From: Spirochaetales bacterium
GTDB taxonomy: Bacteria > Spirochaetota > JAAYUW01
Length of the DNA stretch: 35,092 nucleotides
NCBI GenBank assembly: GCA_012797605.1
Contig: JAAZOT010000035.1
Location: 1 to 35,092, forward strand
Direction of reading: 5' to 3'
In this document: piece after piece, positions 1 through 8,961 of the stretch
How the letters are laid out: each line of letters starts with the position of its first letter
How positions within the stretch are numbered: position 1 is the stretch's first letter
The notes under the pieces: generated by a model
Told to the model about the DNA's origin: nothing
Databases searched by the model: none
The model's input: only the letters and a program-made list of their open reading frames with translations
Position numbers and translations under genes: made by a program

Positions 1-143
1 ACCTTTCAAATATGGTAAAATTTTCTCAAATTTTACAGAATGGTTTTATTTCTGATTCCTTTTCAACAATAGAAAATAGATATATATGGGGTTCCATTTT
101 CCTTATTAGTATTAATATAATTATACATGATATTTTTATTTAA
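1..143 (+). CDS. C-terminal end of an upstream membrane protein (partial)
   Basis: One reading frame (codons from position 3) is open from the left edge to a TAA at 141-143 and gives 46 residues. The last 20 or so are hydrophobic (around WGSIFLISINIIIH), as in a final membrane helix. The other two forward frames close at about 18 and 57. Its start lies outside the window, and I do not recognise the family. It runs in the same direction as lspA, which begins 84 bases downstream. This is a tentative call based only on an open frame and hydrophobicity. Confidence 0.35.
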   Translation, partial: LSNMVKFSQILQNGFISDSFSTIENRYIWGSIFLISINIIIHDIFI

Positions 144-177
144 AAGATCTACTAACAAAAGAATTTTTATTCTTTTT

Positions 178-207
178 AAGATATATTCAAGTTAAGATAT
201 TCAAGTT
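178..207 (+). repeat. Imperfect tandem duplication upstream of lspA
   Basis: AAGATATATTCAAGTT (178-193) is followed directly by AAGATATTCAAGTT (194-207), the same word with a two-base deletion. It lies just before the lspA ribosome binding site. It may be simple slippage; a binding-site function is not supported by anything else visible. Confidence 0.4.
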
Positions 208-227
208 TTAATATCATGAGGTAAAAA

Positions 228-929
228 ATGAAAAATGAATTAATTAGAAGATTAATTTTGGTACTATTAATAATTTTTCTTACAATATTTATTGACCAGA
301 TTAGTAAATATCTTGTTTCACATAATATGGATCTATACTCTTTTAAATCTATTATTCCTGGAGTATTAAATTTTAGATATATTACAAATTATGGATTTTT
401 GCTTGGTATAGGATCAAATTTAAATGATGGAAGAACATTTAATGGAGTCGTAATAATAACGATATTTGCTTTATTCATCCTTTTAGGTTATTTTATCTAT
501 CTTTTTTTCCAAAAAACAACATCGAATTTTCTTCTTGTTACTTTTTCAATACTTATAGGTGGTGCATGGGGTAACTTTTTGGATCGTCTTATAAAGGGGA
601 AAGTAGTAGATTTTTTAGAATTTGTACTTCCAATTAAAAGAATTGGCAGGTTCTATATTGGTTCTACACCAATATTTAATATGGCTGATTTCTTTGTGAC
701 AGTTGGTATTATTATGCTTTTAATCTATTATTTTATTATAGAACCAAAGGAGCATAATAGAAAAAAAGCAGAAGAAATAGCTTCTGAAAGATCGCAGAAT
801 GAGTTTTCAAGTAATAATGATATTAGTCAAAATATGACTGAAGAAAGATTAGATTTGGATAAAAATGAAAACTTAAATGAAGATATAAATGAAAATTCTA
901 ATGAAATCAATAAAACTGATTGTAAATAA
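228..929 (+). CDS. lspA: Lipoprotein signal peptidase (signal peptidase II)
   Basis: This is an inner-membrane aspartic protease that cleaves prolipoproteins just before the lipidated cysteine. It has four hydrophobic segments (about residues 9-25, 73-95, 100-117 and 155-171) and the family motifs: IDQISKYLV (22-30), NYGFLLG (54-60), GGAWGNFLDRLIKG (111-124) with catalytic Asp119, and NMADFF (151-156) with catalytic Asp154. A GAGGT ribosome site lies just upstream of the ATG. The protein is 233 residues, longer than the usual 150-180, because about 60 acidic, Asn/Glu-rich residues follow the last helix. The neighbouring rluD-like gene is also its partner in many bacteria. A substrate in this window would be the BMP lipoprotein at 8962. 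Confidence 0.96.
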   Translation: MKNELIRRLILVLLIIFLTIFIDQISKYLVSHNMDLYSFKSIIPGVLNFRYITNYGFLLGIGSNLNDGRTFNGVVIITIFALFILLGYFIYLFFQKTTSNFLLVTFSILIGGAWGNFLDRLIKGKVVDFLEFVLPIKRIGRFYIGSTPIFNMADFFVTVGIIMLLIYYFIIEPKEHNRKKAEEIASERSQNEFSSNNDISQNMTEERLDLDKNENLNEDINENSNEINKTDCK

Positions 930-1023
930 TGAAAAATATCTCAAAACAAATAAAAATATTGTTAAAAATAAAATAAGCAAAATTTTTTGAAAATAATATT
1001 AAAATAATCTTTTAAGTCGCAAT

Positions 1024-1971
1024 ATGATAGAAAACAAAAAAGAGAATGATGATGAAATTGAATTCTTTCAAATTGTTATTCCTGAAAATACTTTATCAAC
1101 AAGAGTAGATAAATTTTTATCCGAATATAGCGGATATTCAAGAAGTAGAATTTCAAAATTTACTTATAAACTTTTAATTAATAATAAAGAAGAGAAACTT
1201 TCCAAAATAATAAAGCCAAGAGATATTATTCAGATTTATTTAAAAGTACCTGAAGACTATACAGAAATTATCCCTCAAAAGTACGACTTAAATGTAATTT
1301 ATGAAGATGATTCATTGCTTATTATTAAAAAACCTTTCAACATACCTACTCACCCATCCTTTGGGCATTCTTCTAATACGATTTTAAATTATGTTAAATA
1401 CTATCTACTAGATAAAAATGAAAATCCTTTGCCAGATTGTGGTATGGTTCATAGGCTAGATAAAGATACAGAAGGGATTTTAATATTTGCCAAGACAATA
1501 GAAAGTCAGGCTTATTTTAAATCTCTTTTCATGAATAGGCAAATTGAAAAACAGTACTTTGCTATTATAAAAGGCATAATTGAACCAAATATTGGTGAAT
1601 TTAATGACAAGCTTAAAAGAGATCCAAATGATAGGCTTAAATATAAGGTATCTATAAGTGGAAAAGAAGCTATCTTATCTTATAATCGTATTGGTGTTTC
1701 ATCTGATTATAGTGCCGTAAATATAAATCTTAAAACTGGCAGGACTCATCAAATAAGAGTTCAATTTTCATATAGAGGACATTTTGTTATGGGAGATCCT
1801 ATATATGGAAAAAAGCAGAATAAAATCTATGAAGAGTATGGTATGCTATTATTATCCAAAAAAGTTGGTTTTATTCATCCAAAGGATCACAAATTTTTAA
1901 AATTTGAAATAGATTTACCTCAGAGATTTCAAAAATTTATATATGATTATAAAATAGATTTGGAAGGTTAA
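1024..1971 (+). CDS. rluD: RluA-family 23S rRNA pseudouridine synthase (RluD-like)
   Basis: This enzyme converts uridines to pseudouridine in large-subunit rRNA. The N-terminus (about residues 23-75) reads as an S4 RNA-binding domain (TRVDKFLSE...SRSRISK). The catalytic domain follows, with the diagnostic HRLDKDTEGILIFAK motif (143-157), where Asp146 is the catalytic residue. Further on are family blocks KTGRTHQIRVQ and MGDPIYG. Its length of 315 residues is normal for RluC/RluD with S4. No clear ribosome site precedes the ATG at 1024, but no other in-frame start looks better. RluC and RluD cannot be separated with certainty by eye; the position next to lspA favours the RluD (YlyB) type. Confidence 0.9.
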   Translation: MIENKKENDDEIEFFQIVIPENTLSTRVDKFLSEYSGYSRSRISKFTYKLLINNKEEKLSKIIKPRDIIQIYLKVPEDYTEIIPQKYDLNVIYEDDSLLIIKKPFNIPTHPSFGHSSNTILNYVKYYLLDKNENPLPDCGMVHRLDKDTEGILIFAKTIESQAYFKSLFMNRQIEKQYFAIIKGIIEPNIGEFNDKLKRDPNDRLKYKVSISGKEAILSYNRIGVSSDYSAVNINLKTGRTHQIRVQFSYRGHFVMGDPIYGKKQNKIYEEYGMLLLSKKVGFIHPKDHKFLKFEIDLPQRFQKFIYDYKIDLEG

Positions 1972-1977
1972 AGTACT

Positions 1978-3015
1978 ATGAGATTGAATATAGGTTTTAC
2001 TGGTATTTCTGGAATGCTTGGTAAAAATTTTTTGGATTTTTACTTAAAAGATAGAGAATTAAGAAAAAAATATAGAATTATTGGTTTATCGCGAAATATT
2101 TCGGAAGATTTAATAAAAAAATATAAAGATAATTCCGATGATTTAGTTTTTAGGAATATTAACTATTTTGATCAGAATAGCTTAAAGAATGCGCTAGAAT
2201 CCATAGATATTTTAATCCATTCCGCTGGTGTTACAAAAGGTAACTATTACGAAATATTTCAAAAAGGAAATGTTGAAGTCACTGAAAATCTTATTAAAGT
2301 AATTGAAAATGAAAAATTACCTATAAAAAATTTTATATTTATTTCCTCTCAATCTGTTCTTGGTCCATCTGATTTAAATAATAAAGTGAAAGATATATTC
2401 TTTGACGAAGAAAGTAAAAGCAATCCTATCTCTAGCTATGGTAAAAGCAAGACAGAAGCAGAAATAAGAATCAAAAATTCAAATATAAACTGGTCTATTA
2501 TAAGATTTCCGACAATTTTTGGTAAATATGAGATGGATTCTCTTATTTTGTTTAAGTTCGCGAATAAAGGGATAATGCTTGATACATCTTGGGAATATTT
2601 TACCTTATCTTATATTCTAGCAGAAGATGGTGTAGAATTAATATTCAATTTAATAGATAAAATGGCTAGTGATTTCGAGATGGTAAATAAAAAGGTATAT
2701 CACTTTTGTTATGATAAACCCATCAGAATTAGAGATTTTATGAATGAAATAATGGGATTTTCTAATAAAAAAGTAGTTTTAAAGATCTTAGCTCCTAGAT
2801 TTCTATTTAAAATAACTGCTTTAATTTTAACTTTAATATCAATTTTAAATAAAAAAGCTATAATAATAAACAAAGAAAAAGTTAATGAATTTCTGCATTC
2901 AAGATGGCTTATGGCAAATGATAAAACCAAAAAATTGTTATCTTTAAGTAATATCGAAAGAAAAGCAAATTTACAAGAAATTTATGAATGGTATAAAGAA
3001 GAAGGATTAATTTGA
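1978..3015 (+). CDS. NAD(P)-dependent epimerase/dehydratase (extended SDR family)
   Basis: This is a Rossmann-fold oxidoreductase of the extended short-chain dehydrogenase type. The nucleotide-binding motif TGISGMLG sits at residues 8-15. The SDR catalytic pair YxxxK is visible as Tyr154 and Lys158 (SSYGKSKTEAE), preceded by an ISSQSV strand (122-127) that supplies the active-site Ser/Thr. The C-terminal half (about 200-345) should be the substrate domain. Substrate unknown: nucleotide sugars or lipid-linked sugars are possible given the PAP2 gene that follows. Its GGAAGG ribosome site lies at the end of the rluD-like gene, and its stop is separated by a single base from the next ATG, so these genes are probably co-translated. 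Confidence 0.85.
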   Translation: MRLNIGFTGISGMLGKNFLDFYLKDRELRKKYRIIGLSRNISEDLIKKYKDNSDDLVFRNINYFDQNSLKNALESIDILIHSAGVTKGNYYEIFQKGNVEVTENLIKVIENEKLPIKNFIFISSQSVLGPSDLNNKVKDIFFDEESKSNPISSYGKSKTEAEIRIKNSNINWSIIRFPTIFGKYEMDSLILFKFANKGIMLDTSWEYFTLSYILAEDGVELIFNLIDKMASDFEMVNKKVYHFCYDKPIRIRDFMNEIMGFSNKKVVLKILAPRFLFKITALILTLISILNKKAIIINKEKVNEFLHSRWLMANDKTKKLLSLSNIERKANLQEIYEWYKEEGLI

Positions 3016-3016
3016 T

Positions 3017-4009
3017 ATGGAAAAAAAGGGATTATCATTGTATCCTATCGATATTGTAATAATAAGTTTGAATATTATTTTTGCCTTATTTAGTTTTTTA
3101 AATTTAGGTAAACTATATATTAAAATTGGTAAAATTAATTTTGATAGAGAATTTTTATTAGGTTTTTTCTTTTTATTTGCAAATCTACTTATATTATTTT
3201 GGATAAAGATTTCGAATCCTTCAAAAAATATTGTTGTACAATTCTTTAGACTATTTTATGGTCAAGCCTTTTATATTATATACTTCCCTGAATGTATTAC
3301 TCTTTCACAACTATTTTATAATGGTAAATCTTTCGATTCAATCTTTGCATATTTAGATTTTATAATATTTCACTATCAACCTGCTGTGGAATTTAGTAAA
3401 GCATTTATAACCAATAGATATATAAATGAGTTGTTCTTTTTCTCTTATTTTGCCTATTATTTACTTATGGCTGCTGGATGGTGGATACTCTACTTTAGAA
3501 AGAAAAAAAAACTAGCACATTATTGTTTCTTTGTAACGACATTAAGCTTTGGATTTTTATATATATGGTATACTTTTTTCCCAGTAAAAGGACCTAAATT
3601 TTATATAGAATCACTTCATAATGTATGGTATTCAAATTTTCAAGGATTTTATTTTACCAATTTGATGAAGAGAATATTCAATTCTACAAATTTAGGAGGT
3701 GCTGCCTTCCCATCTTCTCATGTAGCAATTTCACTTATAGCTCTTTTTCTAAATAGGATATATAACAAGAATCTAATGCCAATAATTTTCCCTCTAACAT
3801 TTACACTTATGCTTTCTACAGTTTATTTATATGCTCATTATTTTGTTGATGTCATAGGAGGAATTTTTGCAGCAATAATTCTTTATACTTATGTGCCTCT
3901 ATTACAGAATCTATTTTTAAAATTAACACGGAATCTCAGTAAAATACTAATAGAAAAATTTAATTTTAAACAAATTAATTCAATTGAAGAAGATCTTTCT
4001 GTCGAATAA
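3017..4009 (+). CDS. PAP2-family integral membrane phosphatase (inositolphosphotransferase-like)
   Basis: This polytopic membrane protein has about six helices and the PAP2 catalytic blocks in the Aur1/Ipt1-like arrangement: PVKGPKF (189-195); AAFPSSHVAISL with His235; and YAHYFVDVIGG with His274 and Asp278. PAP2 enzymes hydrolyse or transfer phosphate or phospho-head groups on lipids at the membrane surface, with the histidines as nucleophile and acid/base. The GP-type first motif instead of KxxxxxxRP fits the phospho-transferase branch rather than classic lipid-phosphate phosphatases; this is an inference. The ATG lies one base after the upstream stop, so translational coupling with the epimerase is likely and a shared envelope-lipid pathway is plausible. 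Confidence 0.85.
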   Translation: MEKKGLSLYPIDIVIISLNIIFALFSFLNLGKLYIKIGKINFDREFLLGFFFLFANLLILFWIKISNPSKNIVVQFFRLFYGQAFYIIYFPECITLSQLFYNGKSFDSIFAYLDFIIFHYQPAVEFSKAFITNRYINELFFFSYFAYYLLMAAGWWILYFRKKKKLAHYCFFVTTLSFGFLYIWYTFFPVKGPKFYIESLHNVWYSNFQGFYFTNLMKRIFNSTNLGGAAFPSSHVAISLIALFLNRIYNKNLMPIIFPLTFTLMLSTVYLYAHYFVDVIGGIFAAIILYTYVPLLQNLFLKLTRNLSKILIEKFNFKQINSIEEDLSVE

Positions 4010-4343
4010 AAGATATTCCTATTATTTTTTTATTAATAGTATTTTAGTTTTTGAAGTACTGTTCTTATTATATAAGTTATTTAAGTTGTTACTTTTATAC
4101 TATTTTTTATTATATTCCCTTTATAGAAGTTCATTTGAAAAATAATATTTTTATAAAAACTTCATTGTTTTTTAATAAAAAAATTATTTTGAAATTTAAA
4201 AATGATAAAAATAAATAGAAAAATTAATAAAATCAATAGAAATATTAATAAATATAATTTATTAAATTAAAAAATAAAATATATTGACAAACAAATTAAT
4301 TTATGTTATATATTAATTGAACATCTAAATTGATGGAGGTTTT
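4010..4343. other. Gene-free AT-rich gap with a short imperfect repeat
   Basis: No credible coding frame is visible. Just after the PAP2 gene is a weak all-A/T hairpin (CTATTA 4019-4024 with TAATAG 4034-4039), followed by a short T-rich stretch; it may be a poor terminator. A 20-base word beginning AATAGAAA occurs twice, at 4214-4233 and 4235-4254 (17 of 20 positions equal). The gap ends in the promoter and ribosome site of the next operon. Confidence 0.5.
4284..4312 (+). promoter_or_regulatory. Sigma70-type promoter of the DUF2089/DUF4097 operon
   Basis: A perfect -35 TTGACA (4284-4289) and a -10 TATATA (4307-4312; TATATT at 4309-4314 is an overlapping choice) are separated by 17 bases. A GGAGG ribosome site (4335-4339) and the ATG at 4344 follow, giving a leader of about 25 bases. 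This is one of the clearest promoters in the window. Confidence 0.7.
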
Positions 4344-4718
4344 ATGAAAAAAATGATAGGTAGATGTCCTATATGTGGAGAGCCTCTAACAGTGACTTCT
4401 CTTTTTTGTAAAGAATGCAATCTAACAATCTCAAGTGAGTTTGAACTTGATGGATTTTTTAAATTGACAAATGAGCAATTGCTTTTTGTAAAAACTTTTA
4501 TTAGAAATAGAGGCAATATCAAAGAAGTAGAAAAAGAATTGGGGATTTCTTATCCTACTGTAAGAAATAAACTTGATGAAATAATTGAAGCTCTTGGATA
4601 TAAAATAGAAGGTAAGGACGATTTTCAAAATAAGAGAAAAGAGATTTTAGCAAAACTTGAAAAAGGGGAGATTACATCAGAACAAGCGATAGAGCTTTTA
4701 AAAGAAATTGAGTATTAA
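4344..4718 (+). CDS. DUF2089-family zinc-ribbon/HTH protein, probable regulator
   Basis: The protein has 124 residues. The N-terminus carries a four-cysteine zinc ribbon (CPICG with Cys8 and Cys11, then Cys22 and Cys25). The middle (about 38-85) reads as a helix-turn-helix (LTNEQLLFVKTFI, then KEVEKELGISYPTVRNKLDEI), which fits the DUF2089 family and suggests DNA binding. The C-terminus (about 97-122) is a short amphipathic helical hairpin, EILAKLEKGEITSEQAIELL, of the SHOCT/YvlB-like type. Near-identical motifs occur in the next two proteins. It is the first gene of a three-gene unit with its own promoter. I infer that it regulates this unit; its ligand and targets are unknown. Confidence 0.85.
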   Translation: MKKMIGRCPICGEPLTVTSLFCKECNLTISSEFELDGFFKLTNEQLLFVKTFIRNRGNIKEVEKELGISYPTVRNKLDEIIEALGYKIEGKDDFQNKRKEILAKLEKGEITSEQAIELLKEIEY

Positions 4719-4728
4719 GGGGATTAAA

Positions 4729-5709
4729 ATGGAAATAAAAAAAATAAACTCCTCAAATTTAAAATCTTTTTCATTTCAACTATCCTCAGCTGATTTATAT
4801 ATTGAGCAATCAGATGCGAATTCCATTGAAATAGAAACAGACGCAATCTTAGATCAGGATTACGAAATAATTGAGAAATCAGATTCAATTGAAATAATTG
4901 AAAAAAGAAGAAATTTCTTAAATTTTTCTTTTTTCAATTATTCAAAATATTTTAAATTAGTTATTCCAGAAAGTATATCTCTTTTTATCTCAATTGCTTC
5001 TGGTGATTTAAAAATCATAAACAAGGTCAGTAAAGAAGATAATAAAAGCTACTTTAAAACAAAGACTATAGATGTAAAGCTCACTTCTGGAGATTTATCT
5101 ATTGAAAATATATCTACTGCAATATTTATATTTTCTTCTACCTCTTCTGATATATCAATTGAAAATTCAAAGTTAGGAAAAACAAAGATAAAGGGAATAT
5201 CTTCTGATTTATATCTTAATAACTGTATGGTAGATGAAATTGAAGCCAAAACAATTTCTGGAGATGTCACATTGAAATTATTGAATTTCAATAAGATTGA
5301 AGCTGATTTAAAATCTGGAGATATTAGTATCATATGTCCAAAGACAAAGATAAATGGTTCATTTAATACTTTATCAGGTGATGTTGAGTTAAATGGAATT
5401 GAAATAGACAAAAGTATTTCTACCCCATACTTATATTTAAAAACATTATCAGGGGATATTTCTGTTAATGGTAAATATGAAGTTTCCATAAATCCAGTTC
5501 CTTCTCAAAATAATGAACCAATAAAATCGGCTTTTGAAGAATCTAGTAAGAAGGACGAAAGGGAAAAATTTATTCAACTCTTAGTTGATGGTAAGATTTC
5601 TGAAAAAGAAGCAGCTGAGCTTTTAAAAGGTTTTGGTTTTAATGAAGATGAAATTGATTCAATATTCGAAGAGTATCTTTTTAGAAAAATTAATAAGGGT
5701 GACAAGTAG
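4729..5709 (+). CDS. DUF4097-family beta-helix protein with C-terminal SHOCT-like motif
   Basis: I chose the ATG at 4729, right after an AAGGGGA ribosome site; a TTG at 4708 in the same frame would overlap the previous gene and has no ribosome site. The body is a run of short strands with a recurring turn (SGDLKI, SGDLSI, SSDISI, SSDLYL, SGDVTL, SGDISI, SGDVEL, SGDISV), typical of DUF4097 proteins that form a right-handed beta-helix or bactofilin-like rod. The last 50 residues contain EKFIQLLVDGKISEKEAAEL, the motif shared with both neighbours. There is no signal peptide or membrane helix, so a cytoplasmic location is expected unless a partner recruits it. DUF4097 proteins in Gram-positive LiaX/YvlB systems respond to envelope stress; a similar role here is inference only. 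Confidence 0.8.
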   Translation: MEIKKINSSNLKSFSFQLSSADLYIEQSDANSIEIETDAILDQDYEIIEKSDSIEIIEKRRNFLNFSFFNYSKYFKLVIPESISLFISIASGDLKIINKVSKEDNKSYFKTKTIDVKLTSGDLSIENISTAIFIFSSTSSDISIENSKLGKTKIKGISSDLYLNNCMVDEIEAKTISGDVTLKLLNFNKIEADLKSGDISIICPKTKINGSFNTLSGDVELNGIEIDKSISTPYLYLKTLSGDISVNGKYEVSINPVPSQNNEPIKSAFEESSKKDEREKFIQLLVDGKISEKEAAELLKGFGFNEDEIDSIFEEYLFRKINKGDK

Positions 5710-5720
5710 AGGGGGTTACT

Positions 5721-6239
5721 ATGAGTGATTCAATTTTTTTTGAATTGGAATCGGAAAAGAAAAAGATATTGAAAATGGTTGAAGAAAAAAAGATAACTGC
5801 AGAAGAAGCAGATAGATTAATCTCTATTTTAGAAGAATCTGTTTTAAAAGAAGAGGCAAAAGAAAAATTAAAAGAAGAAATCCAAGCAGAAAGAAGGGAT
5901 AAAGAAAGAATTTCAAATGATTTAGGTTTGAAAAAAGAAAAAATACCTAATGTAAAAGGTAAAATTGTAGTTAATGTATTTGAAAATGGTGTAAAAAAGG
6001 TCAATGTTGTACTACCAATTGCATTTATTAAAATTGCAGATAAATTGCCAATTCAAGGTAATATTTCAGGACAATTTGGTGATCAAAGTCAACTTCCTAT
6101 AAAAGACCTTTTAAAAACTGCTAAAGAAAGTGGTTTAAATATCGAGGAAGGGATGTACATTCTTGTTAAAGATGATGAAGTCCATATTTATGATGCAGAT
6201 GGGTTAGAATTTGTTAATGTAACAGAAGTAAAAAAATAA
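5721..6239 (+). CDS. Small protein with N-terminal SHOCT/YvlB-like motif
   Basis: The protein has 172 residues. It starts at an ATG after a strong GGGGG ribosome site, 11 bases after the DUF4097 stop. Residues 10-35 (ILKMVEEKKITAEEADRLIS) repeat the helical motif found at the C-termini of the two upstream proteins. A charged, probably coiled segment (36-75) is followed by a compact alpha/beta C-terminal part (about 76-170: VVNVFENGVKKVNVVLPIAF, then a GLNIEEGMYILV stretch). This layout resembles small proteins found next to DUF2089/DUF4097 genes in clostridia; I cannot give it a named function. A hairpin terminator follows at once, so it is the last gene of the unit. Confidence 0.75.
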   Translation: MSDSIFFELESEKKKILKMVEEKKITAEEADRLISILEESVLKEEAKEKLKEEIQAERRDKERISNDLGLKKEKIPNVKGKIVVNVFENGVKKVNVVLPIAFIKIADKLPIQGNISGQFGDQSQLPIKDLLKTAKESGLNIEEGMYILVKDDEVHIYDADGLEFVNVTEVKK

Positions 6240-6243
6240 AAAA

Positions 6244-6293
6244 AGGCTATCTCAATTCATAAAATAGGAGTTTTTTTATCTGTGAGATAGCCT
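6244..6293. terminator. Hairpin terminator between the DUF4097 operon and eno
   Basis: AGGCTATCTCA (6244-6254) pairs perfectly with TGAGATAGCCT (6283-6293). Part of the 28-base interior can pair further (ATAAAA with TTTTAT). It is preceded by A residues and followed by AAAATATTTAATAAA, so it could serve both the plus-strand operon and the convergent eno gene. The long loop is unusual for a simple terminator. Confidence 0.6.
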
Positions 6294-6357
6294 AAAATAT
6301 TTAATAAATATTTAATAAAGAAAAGTATATTTTAACATAAGAATCAATCTATTTTTG

Positions 6358-7677
<1,320 letters not shown>

Positions 7678-7830
7678 TTAAAATCATCATCAAAAAAATT
7701 TTATATTAAAAAAAAAAAAAATATAGAAAATTATTCAAAATAATAAATTGAAATTAATATTATTTGATATATACTAAATATGTGAATTTTATATGGTAAA
7801 GAATTTATAAGCCAATAAAAAGGATAACCT

Positions 7831-8784
7831 ATGAATGAATTACTATCTATCTTTAATGTCGAGTTACTTATTGGTACCATTAGATTAAGTACTCCAATAA
7901 TTCTTGCCAGCATTGGTGCTACGATTTGTGAAAAATCTGGCATAGTTAATATTGCCATGGAAGGAGTAATGATAATTGGTGCATTTTTTTCAACTATTAT
8001 AACACTTAAAACAAATAATCCATGGTTAGGTCTTTTAGCTGGAGTGATGTTTGCCATGGTTTTTTCATCAATTCATGCAGTTGCTACTATAACATTGCAT
8101 TTAGAGCATGTCGTTTCAGGTGCAGTATTAAATATTGTTGCTTTAGGATTAACAAGATATCTTATGATTTTAATAATTGGACATCCAGGAACTACTGATC
8201 TTGTGAAGAAGTCACTTGGGCAATATAAATATGCTATCCCATTTCTTTCAAAAATACCAATACTTGGTCCAATATTATTTAATCAGACACCTATCGTATA
8301 TATGACTTTTATCATTATTATTGCAATAACAATATTTTTAAATAAAACAAAAACTGGATTACATATCAGGGCAGCTGGTGAACATCCTCTTGCAATAGAA
8401 ACTTTGGGTATTTCTGTTTCAAAAATGAGATATCTTGCAGTTCTGATTTCTGGTTTTTTATGCGGGTTAGCTGGAACTTATCTTGCTATTGAAAATGGCA
8501 CTTCTTTTACCGAAGGGATGACAAACGGTAGGGGCTTTATTGCTTTGGCTGCTAATATATCTGGTGGATGGAATCCAATAGGTTCATTTTTAGCTTCGCT
8601 TCTATTTGGTTTTGCAGATTCTCTTCAATTTAAGCTTCAAGCAAGTAAAATTATAAATATGCCATCAGAGATTTTTACTATGTTTCCATATATTATTACA
8701 GTTATTCTTGTGGCTGGACTTGTTAGAAAATCCAGACCCCCAAAAGCTCTTGGATTGGATTTTTCAATCGAAAAAACAAGTTAA
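7831..8784 (+). CDS. ABC transporter permease, BMP/nucleoside-uptake type
   Basis: This 317-residue membrane protein has about eight to nine helices and the BPD-transport-2 (RbsC-like) signature CEKSGIVNIAMEGVMIIGAF near residues 32-51, followed by conserved AAGEHPLAIETLGISV. It matches the second permease (NupQ/YufQ-like) of purine-nucleoside importers that work with a BMP lipoprotein. An AAGGA ribosome site precedes the ATG. The matching substrate-binding lipoprotein is encoded next, 177 bases downstream. The ATPase and the first permease of such systems are not adjacent: the gene on the other side is enolase on the opposite strand. They must be elsewhere or have been lost. Confidence 0.9.
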   Translation: MNELLSIFNVELLIGTIRLSTPIILASIGATICEKSGIVNIAMEGVMIIGAFFSTIITLKTNNPWLGLLAGVMFAMVFSSIHAVATITLHLEHVVSGAVLNIVALGLTRYLMILIIGHPGTTDLVKKSLGQYKYAIPFLSKIPILGPILFNQTPIVYMTFIIIIAITIFLNKTKTGLHIRAAGEHPLAIETLGISVSKMRYLAVLISGFLCGLAGTYLAIENGTSFTEGMTNGRGFIALAANISGGWNPIGSFLASLLFGFADSLQFKLQASKIINMPSEIFTMFPYIITVILVAGLVRKSRPPKALGLDFSIEKTS

Positions 8785-8906
8785 ACAGAAAAAGGAATAT
8801 TTAAGAAAGATACCTAAAGAAATACAAGCTCCTAAAAATTAAAAATATACACCTATAAATTAAAAAATATCTTATAAAATAAATTTATAATTATTTTTAG
8901 ATATAC

Positions 8907-8934
8907 TTGCAAAAATTTGTTTTCAATTTATATT
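8907..8934 (+). promoter_or_regulatory. Candidate promoter for the BMP lipoprotein gene
   Basis: TTGCAA (8907-8912) and TATATT (8929-8934) are 16 bases apart, with the AAAGGAGGAG ribosome site (8947-8956) just downstream. This would give the lipoprotein its own short-leader transcript in addition to read-through from the permease, which fits the usual excess of binding protein over permease. Confidence 0.4.
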
Positions 8935-8961
8935 TTTATTAATGCGAAAGGAGGAGATAAA

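Noticed and set aside
5049-5489. Long antisense frame opposite the DUF4097 gene
   Set aside because: It is a mirror of the repetitive beta-helix codons, without a ribosome site or recognisable protein features.
8917-8961. Upstream in-frame start for the BMP lipoprotein
   Set aside because: It would precede the strong ribosome site AAAGGAGGAG and add residues before an otherwise standard lipoprotein signal.
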